Shown here one piece after another: positions 34,475-43,517 of a DNA stretch of 64,000 nucleotides. Made by a program: the position numbers and the translations under genes. The notes beneath the pieces are model-generated. The model was given only the letters and a program-made list of their open reading frames with translations. It ran no database searches and was not told the origin of the DNA. The stretch covers positions 186,001 through 250,000 of the forward strand of contig JAFEEG010000001.1 of the NCBI GenBank assembly GCA_018241225.1, written 5' to 3'. Position 1 is the stretch's first letter, and every line of letters starts with the position of its first letter. This stretch comes from Pseudomonadota bacterium (lineage in GTDB: Bacteria; Pseudomonadota; Gammaproteobacteria; Burkholderiales; Burkholderiaceae_C).

Positions 34475-36199
34475 CTACTTCGCCTGGCGCGCCTTGGCCG
34501 CCTGCGTGATCGAGCTGAGCGTGCCGCGCGTGGTGATCACCTCGGGGTCGAGCGGAATCTCGATCAGCGTGCCCGTGTCGGCCGCCAGCGCACGCAGCAG
34601 CGCCGCTTCGAACTGCGCCGTCTCGGTCACCTTCTCTGCCGCGTAGCCATAGGCCCGCGCCAGCGCGCAGAAGTCCGGGTTGCGTAATTGCGTGCCGCTG
34701 ACCTGCGTGGGGTACTCGCGCTCCTGGTGCATGCGGATGGTGCCGAACATGCCGTTGTTGAGCAGCACGATGATGCTCTTGCCGCCATGCTGCACCGCAG
34801 TGGCCAGCTCCTGCCCGTTCATGAGGAAGTCGCCGTCGCCGGCAATGGTGAAGGCCACGCGGCCGCTCACCAGGTTGGCGGCAATGCCCGCGGGCACGCC
34901 ATAGCCCATGGCCCCGCTGGTGGGCGCCAGCTGCGTCTTGTGGCCCTTGGCCAGGCCGTGATAGCGGAAGAACCTGTGCACCCAGCTTGCGAAGTTGCCA
35001 GCGCCGTTGGTGATGGCGGCATCGGGCGGCAGGTGCTTTTGCAGCACGGCCACGACCTCGGCCATGTCCACCTGCCCACGCGGCGGCGCGCCCGCCGGCA
35101 TGCCCACCAAGGGCTGCGGCTGGAGGTTGGCCAGGTAGTCTGCATGCGCGGCTTCGCTCCAGGCTTCCCACGGCAACTCGGGCGGAGCCGTCAGCACCTC
35201 CAGGCTGCGCGCAGCGGCGCTCATGCCGGCGTTGATGGCCAGGTCTGCCTGGTACACGCGGTTGAGCTCTTCCGCGCTGGCATGGATGTGCACCAGCTTC
35301 TGCTTCGAACGCGGCGCCTCCAGCAGCGTGTAGCCGCTGGTGGTCATCTCGCCCAGGCGGGCACCGATGGCGATGACGAGGTCGGCATCCTTCACGCGCT
35401 GGGCCAGCTTGGGGTTGATGGCAATGCCGACGTCGCCGGCATACAGCGGATGGTGATTGTCGAAAGTATCCTGAAAGCGGAAGGCATTGCCCACGGGCAG
35501 GCGCCAGTTCTCGGCAAAGCGTTGCAGGGCCTGCGCGGCCTGCGGCGTCCAGCCGCTGCCGCCGGCAATCACGAAAGGCTGGCGGGAAGCCAGCAGCAGC
35601 TCGCGCAGTTCGCGCAGGGCACCCGGGTCGCCCCAGGGCTGCACCGCCTCGACCCTTGGCAGGGGCTTGGCCGATACGTTGCTGGCCAGCATGTCCTCGG
35701 GCAGCACCAGCACCACGGGGCCGGGCCGGCCGTTCATGGCTGTAGCGAAGGCGCGCGAGATGTATTCCGGAATGCGCTCTGCATCGTCGATGCGCTCGAC
35801 CCGCTTGGCAAAGCCCTTGGTGCTGGGCCCCAGGAAACTGCCGTAGTCCACTTCCTGGAAAGCCTCGCGGTCGCGGAAGTCGCTGCCGACATCGCCAATG
35901 AAAAGCACCAGCGGCGTCGAATCCTGGAAGGCGTTGTGCACGCCGATGGAGGCATTGGTGGCGCCGGGCCCGCGCGTCACGAAGCACACGCCGGGCCGGC
36001 CGGTGATGCGCGCATGCGCGTCTGCCATGAAGGCGGCGCCGCCCTCCTGCCGGTTGATGACGAAGCGGATGCGCTCCTGCTCGGCATGAAAGCCGTCGAG
36101 CACGGCCAGGAAGCTCTCGCCCGGCACGCCGAAGCAGGTATCCACGCCTTGGGCGATGAGGCACTGGACGATGAGGTGGCCGGCAGGTGTTGCGCTCAT
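34475..36199 (-). CDS. ThDP-dependent enzyme, acetolactate-synthase-like
   Basis: A 574-residue thiamine-diphosphate enzyme with the three-domain layout of acetolactate synthase and related decarboxylases: Pyr domain (about 1-170) with GVPGESFLAVLDGF and the cofactor glutamate in NRQEGGAAFMAD (E52), a middle domain (about 190-320), and the PP domain (about 370-540) with the metal motif IAGDGDFLMNGQELATA...LLNN. It lacks a nearby small subunit, so a catabolic decarboxylase or carboligase is more likely than ilvB. The start ATG 36199 is divergent from a TetR gene with one operator-like site between, which suggests it shares the TetR-regulated pathway. Confidence 0.82.
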   Translation of the reverse strand: MSATPAGHLIVQCLIAQGVDTCFGVPGESFLAVLDGFHAEQERIRFVINRQEGGAAFMADAHARITGRPGVCFVTRGPGATNASIGVHNAFQDSTPLVLFIGDVGSDFRDREAFQEVDYGSFLGPSTKGFAKRVERIDDAERIPEYISRAFATAMNGRPGPVVLVLPEDMLASNVSAKPLPRVEAVQPWGDPGALRELRELLLASRQPFVIAGGSGWTPQAAQALQRFAENWRLPVGNAFRFQDTFDNHHPLYAGDVGIAINPKLAQRVKDADLVIAIGARLGEMTTSGYTLLEAPRSKQKLVHIHASAEELNRVYQADLAINAGMSAAARSLEVLTAPPELPWEAWSEAAHADYLANLQPQPLVGMPAGAPPRGQVDMAEVVAVLQKHLPPDAAITNGAGNFASWVHRFFRYHGLAKGHKTQLAPTSGAMGYGVPAGIAANLVSGRVAFTIAGDGDFLMNGQELATAVQHGGKSIIVLLNNGMFGTIRMHQEREYPTQVSGTQLRNPDFCALARAYGYAAEKVTETAQFEAALLRALAADTGTLIEIPLDPEVITTRGTLSSITQAAKARQAK

Positions 36200-36288
36200 G
36201 GAAAAACGAAGAGGAAGCAGGCGATTCGTCCATTATCGTGTCGCACTTCGCGCGTTGAAGCCGCACAATCTCTTCGACGCGAGAACAA

Positions 36289-36304
36289 TTCACCCATTGG
36301 TTAC
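36289..36304. promoter_or_regulatory. Candidate TetR operator 1 (autoregulatory)
   Basis: TTCACC-CATT-GGTTAC, half-palindromic, in the 112-bp gap between the ThDP gene and tetR, 7 bp before the tetR start. The sequence GAACAATTCACC-N-ATTGGT (36283-36301) matches the site at 37021-37039 in 18 of 19 bases. Confidence 0.6.
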
Positions 36305-36311
36305 ATACAAG

Positions 36312-36950
36312 ATGCCCGCCACCTCGACCGCCCCCCGCCTGCGCGATGCCGACAAGTCGCAACTGGTGATCCTTGCCGCCGCCATGGACGAGTTCGCGCA
36401 GTACGGGTATGCCGGTGGCCGTGTGGACCGCATCGCCGAGCGCGCGGACATCAACAAGCGCCTGATCTACTACTACTTCGGCAACAAGGACGACCTGTTC
36501 CTGGCCGTGCTTGAACGCACCTATGCCGACATCCGCTCGGCCGAGCAGGCGTTGCACCTGGACGAGATGGACCCGGTGGAGGCCATTCGCCAACTGATCT
36601 CGTTCACCTGGCACTACTACCTGGAACACCCCGAGTTCATCGCCCTGCTCAACAGCGAAAACCTGCACCAGGCCATGCACCTGAAACAGTCCACCCGCAT
36701 CCAGGAGATGAACTCGCCGCTGGTGGCCATGCTGGCCGACGTGCTGGAGCGCGGGCGCAAGCAGGACCTGTTTCGCGACGGCATCGACCCGATCCAGCTC
36801 TACATCTCGATCGCCTCGATCTGCTACTTCTACCTGTCGAACAACCCCACCTTGTCGACCATCTTCGGGCGCGACCTGCGCACCCCCAAGGCACTGGCGC
36901 AGCGCCTGTCGCACATGAAGGAAATGGTGCTGGGCTACGTGCTGAAGTAG
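36312..36950 (+). CDS. TetR-family transcriptional regulator
   Basis: A 212-residue repressor-type protein: TetR helix-turn-helix (about 14-60, with FAQYGYAGGRVDRIAERADINKRLIYYYFGNKDDLF) and a C-terminal ligand domain of the TetR_C family. The start is ATG 36312; no Shine-Dalgarno is obvious, and the operator lies immediately upstream, suggesting a very short leader. Two near-identical sites, at its own promoter and before the ABC importer genes, and a related palindrome before the Bug operon point to it as the regulator of the whole 34.5-45.6 kb region. Confidence 0.87.
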   Translation: MPATSTAPRLRDADKSQLVILAAAMDEFAQYGYAGGRVDRIAERADINKRLIYYYFGNKDDLFLAVLERTYADIRSAEQALHLDEMDPVEAIRQLISFTWHYYLEHPEFIALLNSENLHQAMHLKQSTRIQEMNSPLVAMLADVLERGRKQDLFRDGIDPIQLYISIASICYFYLSNNPTLSTIFGRDLRTPKALAQRLSHMKEMVLGYVLK

Positions 36951-36997
36951 CGCGCGCACGCCGCACCGAGCACGCCCCGTGCTTTCCCTAGGGGACG

Positions 36998-37042
36998 TTG
37001 ACATCCTCCCGCAGCGGATCGAACAATTCACCGATTGGTGAA
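36998..37042 (+). promoter_or_regulatory. Promoter and TetR operator 2 of the ABC importer operon
   Basis: TTGACA (36998-37003), 18-bp spacer, AACAAT (37022-37027), then the perfect inverted repeat TTCACC-GATT-GGTGAA at 37027-37042 lying on the -10/+1 region. This is the geometry of a repressor blocking a sigma-70 promoter. The importer start follows 62 bp later. Confidence 0.65.
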
Positions 37043-37104
37043 ATTCTCGGCGCACCCGGCCCTGGGCGCGCGGGTTCGACCTGCCCCGTTGGAGTTGCCC
37101 TTCC

Positions 37105-37878
37105 ATGCTTCGCAAACTGCTGCTGCAGCCCGCGCTACGGCCTTTCCTGCTCATCGTGGCGCTGCTCGTGCTGTGGGACCTTGCGATTCGCATCTTCGGC
37201 ATTCCCGCCTACCTGATTCCGCCGCCTCTGCAGGTGGTCAAGCAACTGGTGGCCGAGTGGCCGCAACTCCTCTCCCAAAGCTGGAAGACCACGCTGGCCA
37301 CCCTCGGCGGCTTCGGCCTGACCATCGTGATCGGCATTCCGATTGCGATGTGCATCGCCTACTCGCGGCTGGTGGAGTCGTATGTCTACCCGCTGCTGGT
37401 GTTCTCGCAAAGCATCCCCAAGGTGGCGATTGCGCCGCTGTTCGTGGTGTGGTTTGGCTTTGGCATCTTCCCCAAGGTGGTGTCGGCCTTCCTGCTGGGC
37501 TTCTTCCCGGTGGTGGTCTCCACGGTGATGGGCTTCAAGTCGGTCGAGCCCGACATGCACGACCTGGCCCGGTCCATGGGCGCCAGCCGCCTGCAGACCT
37601 TCTTCAAGATCAGCCTGCCGCAGGCGCTGCCGGCCATCTTCAGCGGCCTGAAGGTGGCGATCACCCTGGCGGTGGTGGGCGCGGTGGTGGGTGAATTCGT
37701 CGGCTCCAACTCGGGCATCGGCTACGTGCTGCAGGTGGCCAACGGCAACTTCGACCTGCCGCTCATGTTCGCAGCGCTGGTGGTGCTCTCGACCATCGGC
37801 GTCGTCCTCTTCGTCGCCATCGACATCGTCGAGCGGCTGATGATTCCCTGGCATGCCTCGCAGCGCCAGGTGTTCTGA
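37105..37878 (+). CDS. ABC transporter permease (SsuC/TauC/ThiX type)
   Basis: A 257-residue inner-membrane permease of the nitrate/sulfonate/taurine/HMP importer group with about six helices. The cytoplasmic EAA-like loop MHDLARSMGASRLQTFFKISLPQALPAIFSGLKVA (about 152-186) that docks with the ATPase is clear. It is the first gene of an operon with a substrate-binding protein 30 bp downstream and an ATPase next, all under one palindromic operator. The substrate is not indicated by the permease. Confidence 0.9.
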   Translation: MLRKLLLQPALRPFLLIVALLVLWDLAIRIFGIPAYLIPPPLQVVKQLVAEWPQLLSQSWKTTLATLGGFGLTIVIGIPIAMCIAYSRLVESYVYPLLVFSQSIPKVAIAPLFVVWFGFGIFPKVVSAFLLGFFPVVVSTVMGFKSVEPDMHDLARSMGASRLQTFFKISLPQALPAIFSGLKVAITLAVVGAVVGEFVGSNSGIGYVLQVANGNFDLPLMFAALVVLSTIGVVLFVAIDIVERLMIPWHASQRQVF

Positions 37879-37908
37879 GCCTCCCCCCATACCAACAGGA
37901 GACAAACC

Positions 37909-38913
37909 ATGAAGTTGCTTCCCGCCTTGCTGGCCGGCGCCGTCGGCGCGCTCGTCGCACTCTCGCCCGCGCAGGCCCAGAACAAGCCTGCCGACAAGGT
38001 CACGCTGATGCTCAACTGGTACCTCTACAGCGAGCACGCGCCCTTCTTCCTGGGCAAGGAACTGGGCTACTACAAGGACGAGGGCATCGACCTGGAGATC
38101 CAGGAAGGCCGTGGCTCGGCCGTGACGGCGCAGGCAGTGGCGGCCAAGTCGGCCACCTTCGGCTACATCGACGTCACCACCATGATCAAGGCCGCCGCCA
38201 AGGGCGCGCCGCTGAAGTCCACCGGCGTGCTGTTCCAGGTGAGCCCGATGTCGGTGATGGGCTTTACCGAGAAGAACATCAAGACGCCCAAGGACATCGT
38301 CGGCAAGACGGTGGCCGTGACGCCAGGCGACTCGATGTCGCAGATGTGGCCGGTGTTCCTCAAGGCCAACAACATCACGCAGGACCAGATCAAGATCGTC
38401 TCGGGCGATGCGCAGACCAAGCTGAACGCGGTGATGAACGGCCAGGCCGACCTGCTGCTGGGCTACGTGATGGACCAGGCCATCAAGCTGCAGGACGCCA
38501 CCGGCAAGCCGGTGACGCCGATCCGCTTTGCCGACTCGGGCGTGAACCAGATCAGCTCGGGCATCATCACCAACAAGAACCTGCTCACCGAGAGCCCGGA
38601 CCTGGTCAAGCGCTTCATGCGCGCCTCGACCAAGGCGGCCGCGGCCGCCGAGAAGGACCCGGCCGCGGCGGTGGACGCCATGCTCAAGGCCAACCCCAAG
38701 GCCGGCGTGCGCGACACGCTCATCATCGGCATGAAGCAGAGCGTGGCGCTCTATCACACGCCCGAGACCAAGGGCCAGGCGCCCTTCCGCGTGGACATGA
38801 AGAACGTCGACAAGTCGCTCGACCTGCTCGTGCAGTACGGCGGCATGGAAGCCTCGACGCGCGGCAAGCCTGAAGACTACGTCACCCTGGACTTCCTGCC
38901 GGACGCCAAGTAA
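37909..38913 (+). CDS. ABC transporter periplasmic binding protein (NMT1/THI5-like)
   Basis: A 334-residue secreted binding protein. The signal peptide MKLLPALLAGAVGALVALSPAQA precedes the mature part. The NMT1/THI5-like fold shows in VTLMLNWYLYSEHAPFFLGKELGYYKDEGID and in VGKTVAVTPGDSMSQMWPVF. Family members bind thiamine precursors, pyrimidines, riboflavin, taurine or sulfonates. It is spaced 30 bp after the permease and 12 bp before the ATPase. Because neighbours include an enolase-family enzyme and carbohydrate-type oxidoreductases, a sugar-acid or cyclic carboxylate ligand is conceivable, but the family itself gives no proof. Confidence 0.88.
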   Translation: MKLLPALLAGAVGALVALSPAQAQNKPADKVTLMLNWYLYSEHAPFFLGKELGYYKDEGIDLEIQEGRGSAVTAQAVAAKSATFGYIDVTTMIKAAAKGAPLKSTGVLFQVSPMSVMGFTEKNIKTPKDIVGKTVAVTPGDSMSQMWPVFLKANNITQDQIKIVSGDAQTKLNAVMNGQADLLLGYVMDQAIKLQDATGKPVTPIRFADSGVNQISSGIITNKNLLTESPDLVKRFMRASTKAAAAAEKDPAAAVDAMLKANPKAGVRDTLIIGMKQSVALYHTPETKGQAPFRVDMKNVDKSLDLLVQYGGMEASTRGKPEDYVTLDFLPDAK

Positions 38914-38925
38914 GTACCCGACCCC

Positions 38926-39720
38926 ATGCCCTCCTCCCGTTCCGATGTCGTCCTGATCGAAGCCCGCGGTGTCAGCAAGACCTACCAGACCAAGGACGGG
39001 CCGGTGCAGTCGCTGCAGCCGCTGGACTTCGGCATTCGCCAGGGCGAGTTCGTATCGGTGGTGGGGCCTTCGGGCTGCGGCAAGAGCACGCTGCTGAAGA
39101 TGGTGGCGGGCCTGCTGCCGATCAGCGGCGGCTCGCTCACCCTGGCGGGCCATCCCATCAAGGGGCCGCAGAAGGACGTGGGCATCGTCTTCCAGAGCGC
39201 GGTGCTGCTGGCCTGGCGCACGGTGCTCGACAACATCCTGCTGCAGGCCGAAATGCGCCACCTGCCGATGGGGCCGGCACGCAAGCGTGCGGCCGAACTC
39301 ATCGCGATGGCGGGGCTGCAGGGTTTCGAGGGCAAGTACCCTTGGCAGTTGTCGGGCGGCATGCAGCAGCGCGCGTCCATCTGCCGCGCCCTGCTGCACG
39401 ATCCCTCCGTGCTGCTGATGGACGAGCCCTTCGGCGCGCTCGATGCCATGACGCGCGAGAAGATGAACCTGGAGCTGCGCCGCATCTGGGCCACCGGAGA
39501 GCGCAAGACGGTGATGCTCATCACCCACAGCATTCCCGAGGCGATCTTCCTGTCTGACCGAGTGATCGTGATGAGCGAGCGTCCGGGCAGCATTGCCGCC
39601 GAATACGAGATCGACCTGCCGGCCGACCGCGGCCTGGACATCATGGGCTCGCCGGCATTCGCCGCCTATGCGAAGACCGTGCGCTCGCACTTCTTCGCGC
39701 AAGGCAGCCTGGACCACTGA
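38926..39720 (+). CDS. ABC transporter ATP-binding protein (SsuB/TauB type)
   Basis: The 264-residue nucleotide-binding subunit. Walker A is GPSGCGKST (about 47-55), the Q-loop lies in VGIVFQSAVLLAWRTV, the signature is LSGGMQQRASICRALLHDP and Walker B is VLLMDEPFGALD, with the switch histidine in LITHSIPEA. It follows the binding protein by 12 bp and precedes the enolase-family gene by 8 bp. Permease, receptor and ATPase form a complete importer. Confidence 0.93.
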   Translation: MPSSRSDVVLIEARGVSKTYQTKDGPVQSLQPLDFGIRQGEFVSVVGPSGCGKSTLLKMVAGLLPISGGSLTLAGHPIKGPQKDVGIVFQSAVLLAWRTVLDNILLQAEMRHLPMGPARKRAAELIAMAGLQGFEGKYPWQLSGGMQQRASICRALLHDPSVLLMDEPFGALDAMTREKMNLELRRIWATGERKTVMLITHSIPEAIFLSDRVIVMSERPGSIAAEYEIDLPADRGLDIMGSPAFAAYAKTVRSHFFAQGSLDH

Positions 39721-39728
39721 AAGACGCC

Positions 39729-41147
39729 ATGCCGACAACGGCGCCAGCTTTCTCCATCGAAGAGATCCGCTTCTTCGAGCGGGACGTGGTGCTGCGGCTG
39801 CCCTTTCGCTTTGGCGCGGCTACCGTCACGTCATGCCCGCAGGTTTACGTGCGCGCGCGCATCCGCCTGAACGATGGCAGCACCAGCGAAGGCTGCGCGG
39901 CGGAAATGATGATTCCCAAGTGGTTCGACAAGAACCCTGTGCTGTCGAACGAAGACAACTTTGCGCAGCTGCGGCGCGCACTGCAGTTGGCGCGCGCCGC
40001 CTATACCTCCGGCGCACAGGCGCAGACCGCCTGGCGCCATTTCGCGAGTCACTACCAGGCTCTGCTGGACGCCGGGCTGGCAGCGGGGCTGAACCCGCTG
40101 GTGACCAGCTATGGCCCCGCACTGGTCGACCGCGCGCTGCTGGACGCACTGTGCCTGCACATGTCCTGCAGCTTTTCCCAGGCCATGTCGGCCAACCTGT
40201 GCGGCATGGTGCCAGGCGAACTCGCGCCCGACCTGCGGGGCTTCGATTTCGACGCCTTCGCCAAGGCGAAGCAGCCGCGCCGGAGCATTGCTGCACGGCA
40301 CACGGTGGGCCTGGCCGATGCCATCGGGGACGCGGAGCTGGCCGAAGCACCGCGCGATGGCCTGCCGGCCTCGTTGCAGGCTGCCATTGCCCGCTACGGG
40401 CATCGCCACTTCAAGCTCAAGCTCTGCGGCGACACCCACGCGGACGTTCAGCGCCTGGCACGAATCGCGCAGCTTGCAGACCCCGTGGCCGAACTGGTGA
40501 CGCTGGACGGCAACGAGCAATACGCCGACGCCGCAGCCTTCCAGGAATTCCTCGACGCCTTCCTGGCCGAGCCATCGCTTCGCGGCCTGGCCAGCAAGTG
40601 CGCCTTCATCGAGCAACCCATCCAGCGCGCCACGGCGCTGGAGCATGACCTGACCGTGGCGGCGCGGCGCATGCCGCTTCTGGTGGATGAATCCGACAGC
40701 CAGCTGGGCAGCTTCTTGCAGGCGCAGCCGCTGGGCTACACCGGCGTGTCGAGCAAGAGCTGCAAGGGCTTCTACAAGTCGGCCATCAACGCGGCGCGCT
40801 GCGCGCAGGCCGGCACGCAGCGGCGGCTCTTTCTCTCTGGCGAAGACCTCACCATGCAAGCGGGCGTGGGCGTGCAGCAAGACCTCGCGCTGGTCGGCTG
40901 GCTCGGCCTTGCACATGTGGAACGCAACGGCCATCACTATGTCGACGGCATGGCCGCGCTGCCCGAGGACGAGCAGGCCAGCTTCCTGCGCGCACACCCT
41001 GCGCTGTACATGCGCAGCGACGGCGCAACCCGGCTGCGCATCGAGCACGGGCAGATCGACCTGGGCTCGATCACCAGCGCCGCCGGCTTTGGCGGTACCG
41101 GCGCTGCAGCGGGCATCCGATGGGATGCCACGCGAACCATCTGGTGA
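39729..41147 (+). CDS. Enolase-superfamily enzyme (mandelate-racemase-like dehydratase/isomerase)
   Basis: A 472-residue enzyme of the enolase superfamily, longer than the usual 370-420. The barrel residues are visible: K-x-K in HFKLKLCGD (K229, K231), first metal ligand D260 in TLDGNEQY, second E295 in FIEQPIQ, third near D320/E321 in LLVDESD, and lysines in SSKSCKGFYK (K343, K346) in the place of a base. This suggests abstraction of a proton alpha to a carboxylate, as in acid-sugar dehydratases or muconate-type cycloisomerases. It is the last gene of the importer operon, 8 bp after the ATPase. The substrate is probably what the importer brings in. Confidence 0.75.
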   Translation: MPTTAPAFSIEEIRFFERDVVLRLPFRFGAATVTSCPQVYVRARIRLNDGSTSEGCAAEMMIPKWFDKNPVLSNEDNFAQLRRALQLARAAYTSGAQAQTAWRHFASHYQALLDAGLAAGLNPLVTSYGPALVDRALLDALCLHMSCSFSQAMSANLCGMVPGELAPDLRGFDFDAFAKAKQPRRSIAARHTVGLADAIGDAELAEAPRDGLPASLQAAIARYGHRHFKLKLCGDTHADVQRLARIAQLADPVAELVTLDGNEQYADAAAFQEFLDAFLAEPSLRGLASKCAFIEQPIQRATALEHDLTVAARRMPLLVDESDSQLGSFLQAQPLGYTGVSSKSCKGFYKSAINAARCAQAGTQRRLFLSGEDLTMQAGVGVQQDLALVGWLGLAHVERNGHHYVDGMAALPEDEQASFLRAHPALYMRSDGATRLRIEHGQIDLGSITSAAGFGGTGAAAGIRWDATRTIW

Positions 41148-41214
41148 ATTAATCGGACTCAAGGCGTCCGTACAAACCCTTAATCCAGCACCCTCCTTCG
41201 AGTAAGGAATGCTA

Positions 41215-41269
41215 TTGACCTCGAATGGCGCCCAGCCCTAGAATTTCTTTTATTCACTAGTCAGTGAAT
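41215..41269 (+). promoter_or_regulatory. Promoter and TetR-type operator 3 of the Bug-oxidoreductase operon
   Basis: TTGACC (41215-41220), 18-bp spacer, TAGAAT (41239-41244), then ATTCACT-AGTC-AGTGAAT at 41252-41269, a perfect inverted repeat with 7-bp arms over the expected transcription start. The TTCAC and GTGAA halves and their spacing match operator 2. The Bug gene starts 26 bp later. Confidence 0.65.
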
Positions 41270-41295
41270 TAAAGCCACAACGGAGACCTCGAGAC

Positions 41296-42276
41296 ATGAT
41301 TCGCCTTGCCCGCCTCGCCGCCGCCAGTTCCATCGTTGCCCTGGCCAGCCTTGCCTCTGCCGGCGCCCTGGCACAGCACGCCTACCCCAGCAAGCCCATC
41401 CGCGTGGTGGTGCCCTTTGCGGCAGGCAGCACCACCGACATCATTGCCCGCGCCATCACCGACAAGATGAGCACCAGCATGGGCCAGCCGCTGATCATCG
41501 AGAACCGTGGGGGCGCCAGCGGCACCATCGGCCAGCAGATCGTGGCCACCGCCGCGCCGGACGGCTACACGATCATGATTCACTCCTCGTCGCACACGGT
41601 CAGCCCTTCGACCTTTGCCAAGCTGCCTTTCGACACGGTGCACGACTTCGCAGGCATCACGCCCATCTCCAGCCTGCCCAATGCGCTGGTGATCTCGCCC
41701 TCCAAGAACATCAAGACCTTGCAGGAACTGCTGGCGGCCGCGCGCGCCAAGCCGGGCAGCATCAACTACGCGTCGGCTGGCCAGGGCAGCGCCACCCACC
41801 TGAACGCCGAGAAGTTCCGCGTGGCCGCCAAGATCGAGGCCACCAACATCCCCTTCAAGGGATCGGGCGAAGCAGTCACTGAAGTGATGGCCGGCCGCGT
41901 GGACTACTACTTCTCGCCCATCGCCCCGGTGATCGGACAGATCAAGGAAGGCCAGTTGCTGGCCCTGGCCGTGGGCTCGCCCAAGCGCTCCAGCGCCCTG
42001 CCCAACGTGCCCACCACCAGCGAAGCCGGCGTGCCGGGTTCGGAGTTCAACTTCTGGATCGGGATGATGGCCCCGGCCAAGACCCCGCGTGACGTGGTCA
42101 ACCGCCTGCACGACGAAGTGCAGAAGGCGCTGGCCAGCCCCGAGGTGAAGGAGCGCTTCGCCAAGCTGGGCGCCGACGCATGGACGCTCAAGCCCGAGCA
42201 GTTCGACGCCTACATCAAGGACGAAATCAAGAGCAACGCGGTGCTGGTCCAGGCGGCCGGCCTGCAGCCGCAATAA
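41296..42276 (+). CDS. Bug-family periplasmic tripartite-tricarboxylate receptor
   Basis: A 326-residue secreted receptor with a signal peptide ([26 protein letters not shown]) and the Bug signatures [22 protein letters not shown] and [17 protein letters not shown]. It is the first gene downstream of a promoter-operator pair and is followed by three carbohydrate-type enzymes. Bug proteins of this group may deliver a ligand to a distant transporter or signal to a regulator. GGAGACC lies before ATG 41296. Confidence 0.9.
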   Translation: MIRLARLAAASSIVALASLASAGALAQHAYPSKPIRVVVPFAAGSTTDIIARAITDKMSTSMGQPLIIENRGGASGTIGQQIVATAAPDGYTIMIHSSSHTVSPSTFAKLPFDTVHDFAGITPISSLPNALVISPSKNIKTLQELLAAARAKPGSINYASAGQGSATHLNAEKFRVAAKIEATNIPFKGSGEAVTEVMAGRVDYYFSPIAPVIGQIKEGQLLALAVGSPKRSSALPNVPTTSEAGVPGSEFNFWIGMMAPAKTPRDVVNRLHDEVQKALASPEVKERFAKLGADAWTLKPEQFDAYIKDEIKSNAVLVQAAGLQPQ

Positions 42277-42328
42277 GCGGCACCCACGACGACACGACAA
42301 CCCAATTTCCGATCAGAGGAAACACATC

Positions 42329-43504
42329 ATGGCAACTCAACGACTCGGCCTCATCATGCACGGCGTCACCGGACGCATGGGCATGAACCAGCACCTGATC
42401 CGCTCCATCTGCGCCATTCGCGCACAGGGCGGCGTCACCCTCTCCAACGGCGACAAGGTCATGCCCGACCCGATCCTCGTGGGCCGCAATGCCGAGAAGA
42501 TGCAAGCGCTGGCAAAGGCCCACGGCATTGCACGCTGGGGCACCGACCTGGACGCCGCGCTGGCGAATCCGGACGACACCGTGTTCTTCGACGCCGGCAC
42601 CACCCAGATGCGCCCCACCCTGCTGGCCAAGGCCATTCGCGCCGGCAAGCACGTGTATTGCGAGAAGCCCATTGCCACCAACCTCAACGAGGCGGTGGAG
42701 ATTGCCCGCCTGGCCGAAGAGGCCGGCAAGACCAAGGGCATCAAGCATGGTGCGGTGCAGGACAAGCTCTTCCTGCCCGGCCTGCGCAAGCTCGACATGC
42801 TGCGCCGCGCGGGCTTCTTCGGCCGCATGCTCAGCGTGCGCCTGGAATTCGGCTACTGGGTGTTCGAAGGCGACCTGCAGCCCATCCAGCGCCCGAGCTG
42901 GAACTACCGCAAGGAAGACGGCGGCGGCATGATCCTGGACATGATGTGCCACTGGCGCTACGTGCTGGACAACCTGTTCGGCGAAGTGAAGTCGGTCAGC
43001 TGCCTGGGCACCACCCACATCCCCACCCGCTGGGACGAAGCCGGCAAACCCTACCAGGCCACCGCCGACGACGCCGCCTACGCCACCTGCGAGCTCACCG
43101 GCCACAACGGCGAGCCGGTGATCGCGCAGCTGAACATGAGTTGGGTGACGCGCGTGCGCCGCGACGACCTGGTCACCTTCCATGTCGACGGCACCGACGG
43201 CTCGGCCGTCGCCGGCCTGTCGAGCTGCCGCGCCCAGTCGCGCGTGGCCACGCCGCGCCCGGTGTGGAACCCCGATGAGAAGCAGACCATGAACTTCTTC
43301 GACCAGTGGCAGGAGATTCCGGACTCGCAGGCCTACGACAACGGCTTCAAGATCCAGTGGGAGCACTTCATCCGCCACGTGGTGGAAGACGCGCCCTACA
43401 AGTGGACGCTGCCCGAAGGCGCCAAGGGCGTGCAACTGGTCGAGAAGGCGCTGGAAAGCTGGCAGGAGCGCCGCTGGATCGACGTGCCCGCACTGAAGAT
43501 CTGA
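42329..43504 (+). CDS. Gfo/Idh/MocA-family oxidoreductase
   Basis: A 391-residue NAD(P)-dependent dehydrogenase of the Gfo/Idh/MocA family. The N-terminal Rossmann fold starts [18 protein letters not shown]; the cofactor and substrate motif [21 protein letters not shown] (about 111-131) contains the conserved E-K-P; and a long alpha/beta substrate domain follows with [16 protein letters not shown]. These enzymes oxidise sugars, inositols or sugar acids, often at C3. It follows the Bug gene by 52 bp and is 13 bp from the DUF993 gene, so all four genes are probably co-transcribed. Confidence 0.85.
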   Translation: MATQRLGLIMHGVTGRMGMNQHLIRSICAIRAQGGVTLSNGDKVMPDPILVGRNAEKMQALAKAHGIARWGTDLDAALANPDDTVFFDAGTTQMRPTLLAKAIRAGKHVYCEKPIATNLNEAVEIARLAEEAGKTKGIKHGAVQDKLFLPGLRKLDMLRRAGFFGRMLSVRLEFGYWVFEGDLQPIQRPSWNYRKEDGGGMILDMMCHWRYVLDNLFGEVKSVSCLGTTHIPTRWDEAGKPYQATADDAAYATCELTGHNGEPVIAQLNMSWVTRVRRDDLVTFHVDGTDGSAVAGLSSCRAQSRVATPRPVWNPDEKQTMNFFDQWQEIPDSQAYDNGFKIQWEHFIRHVVEDAPYKWTLPEGAKGVQLVEKALESWQERRWIDVPALKI

Positions 43505-43517
43505 CGACGAACTCGCC

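Noticed and set aside
36200..37202. Upstream extension of the ThDP enzyme frame to 37202
   Set aside because: It runs antisense through tetR and its composition is non-protein-like; ATG 36199 gives the normal start.
37135..39738. An 867-codon antisense open frame across the ABC importer genes
   Set aside because: It covers three well-supported genes on the other strand, has a composition rich in His, Arg, Gly and Gln typical of GC-rich shadow frames, and has no recognisable domain.
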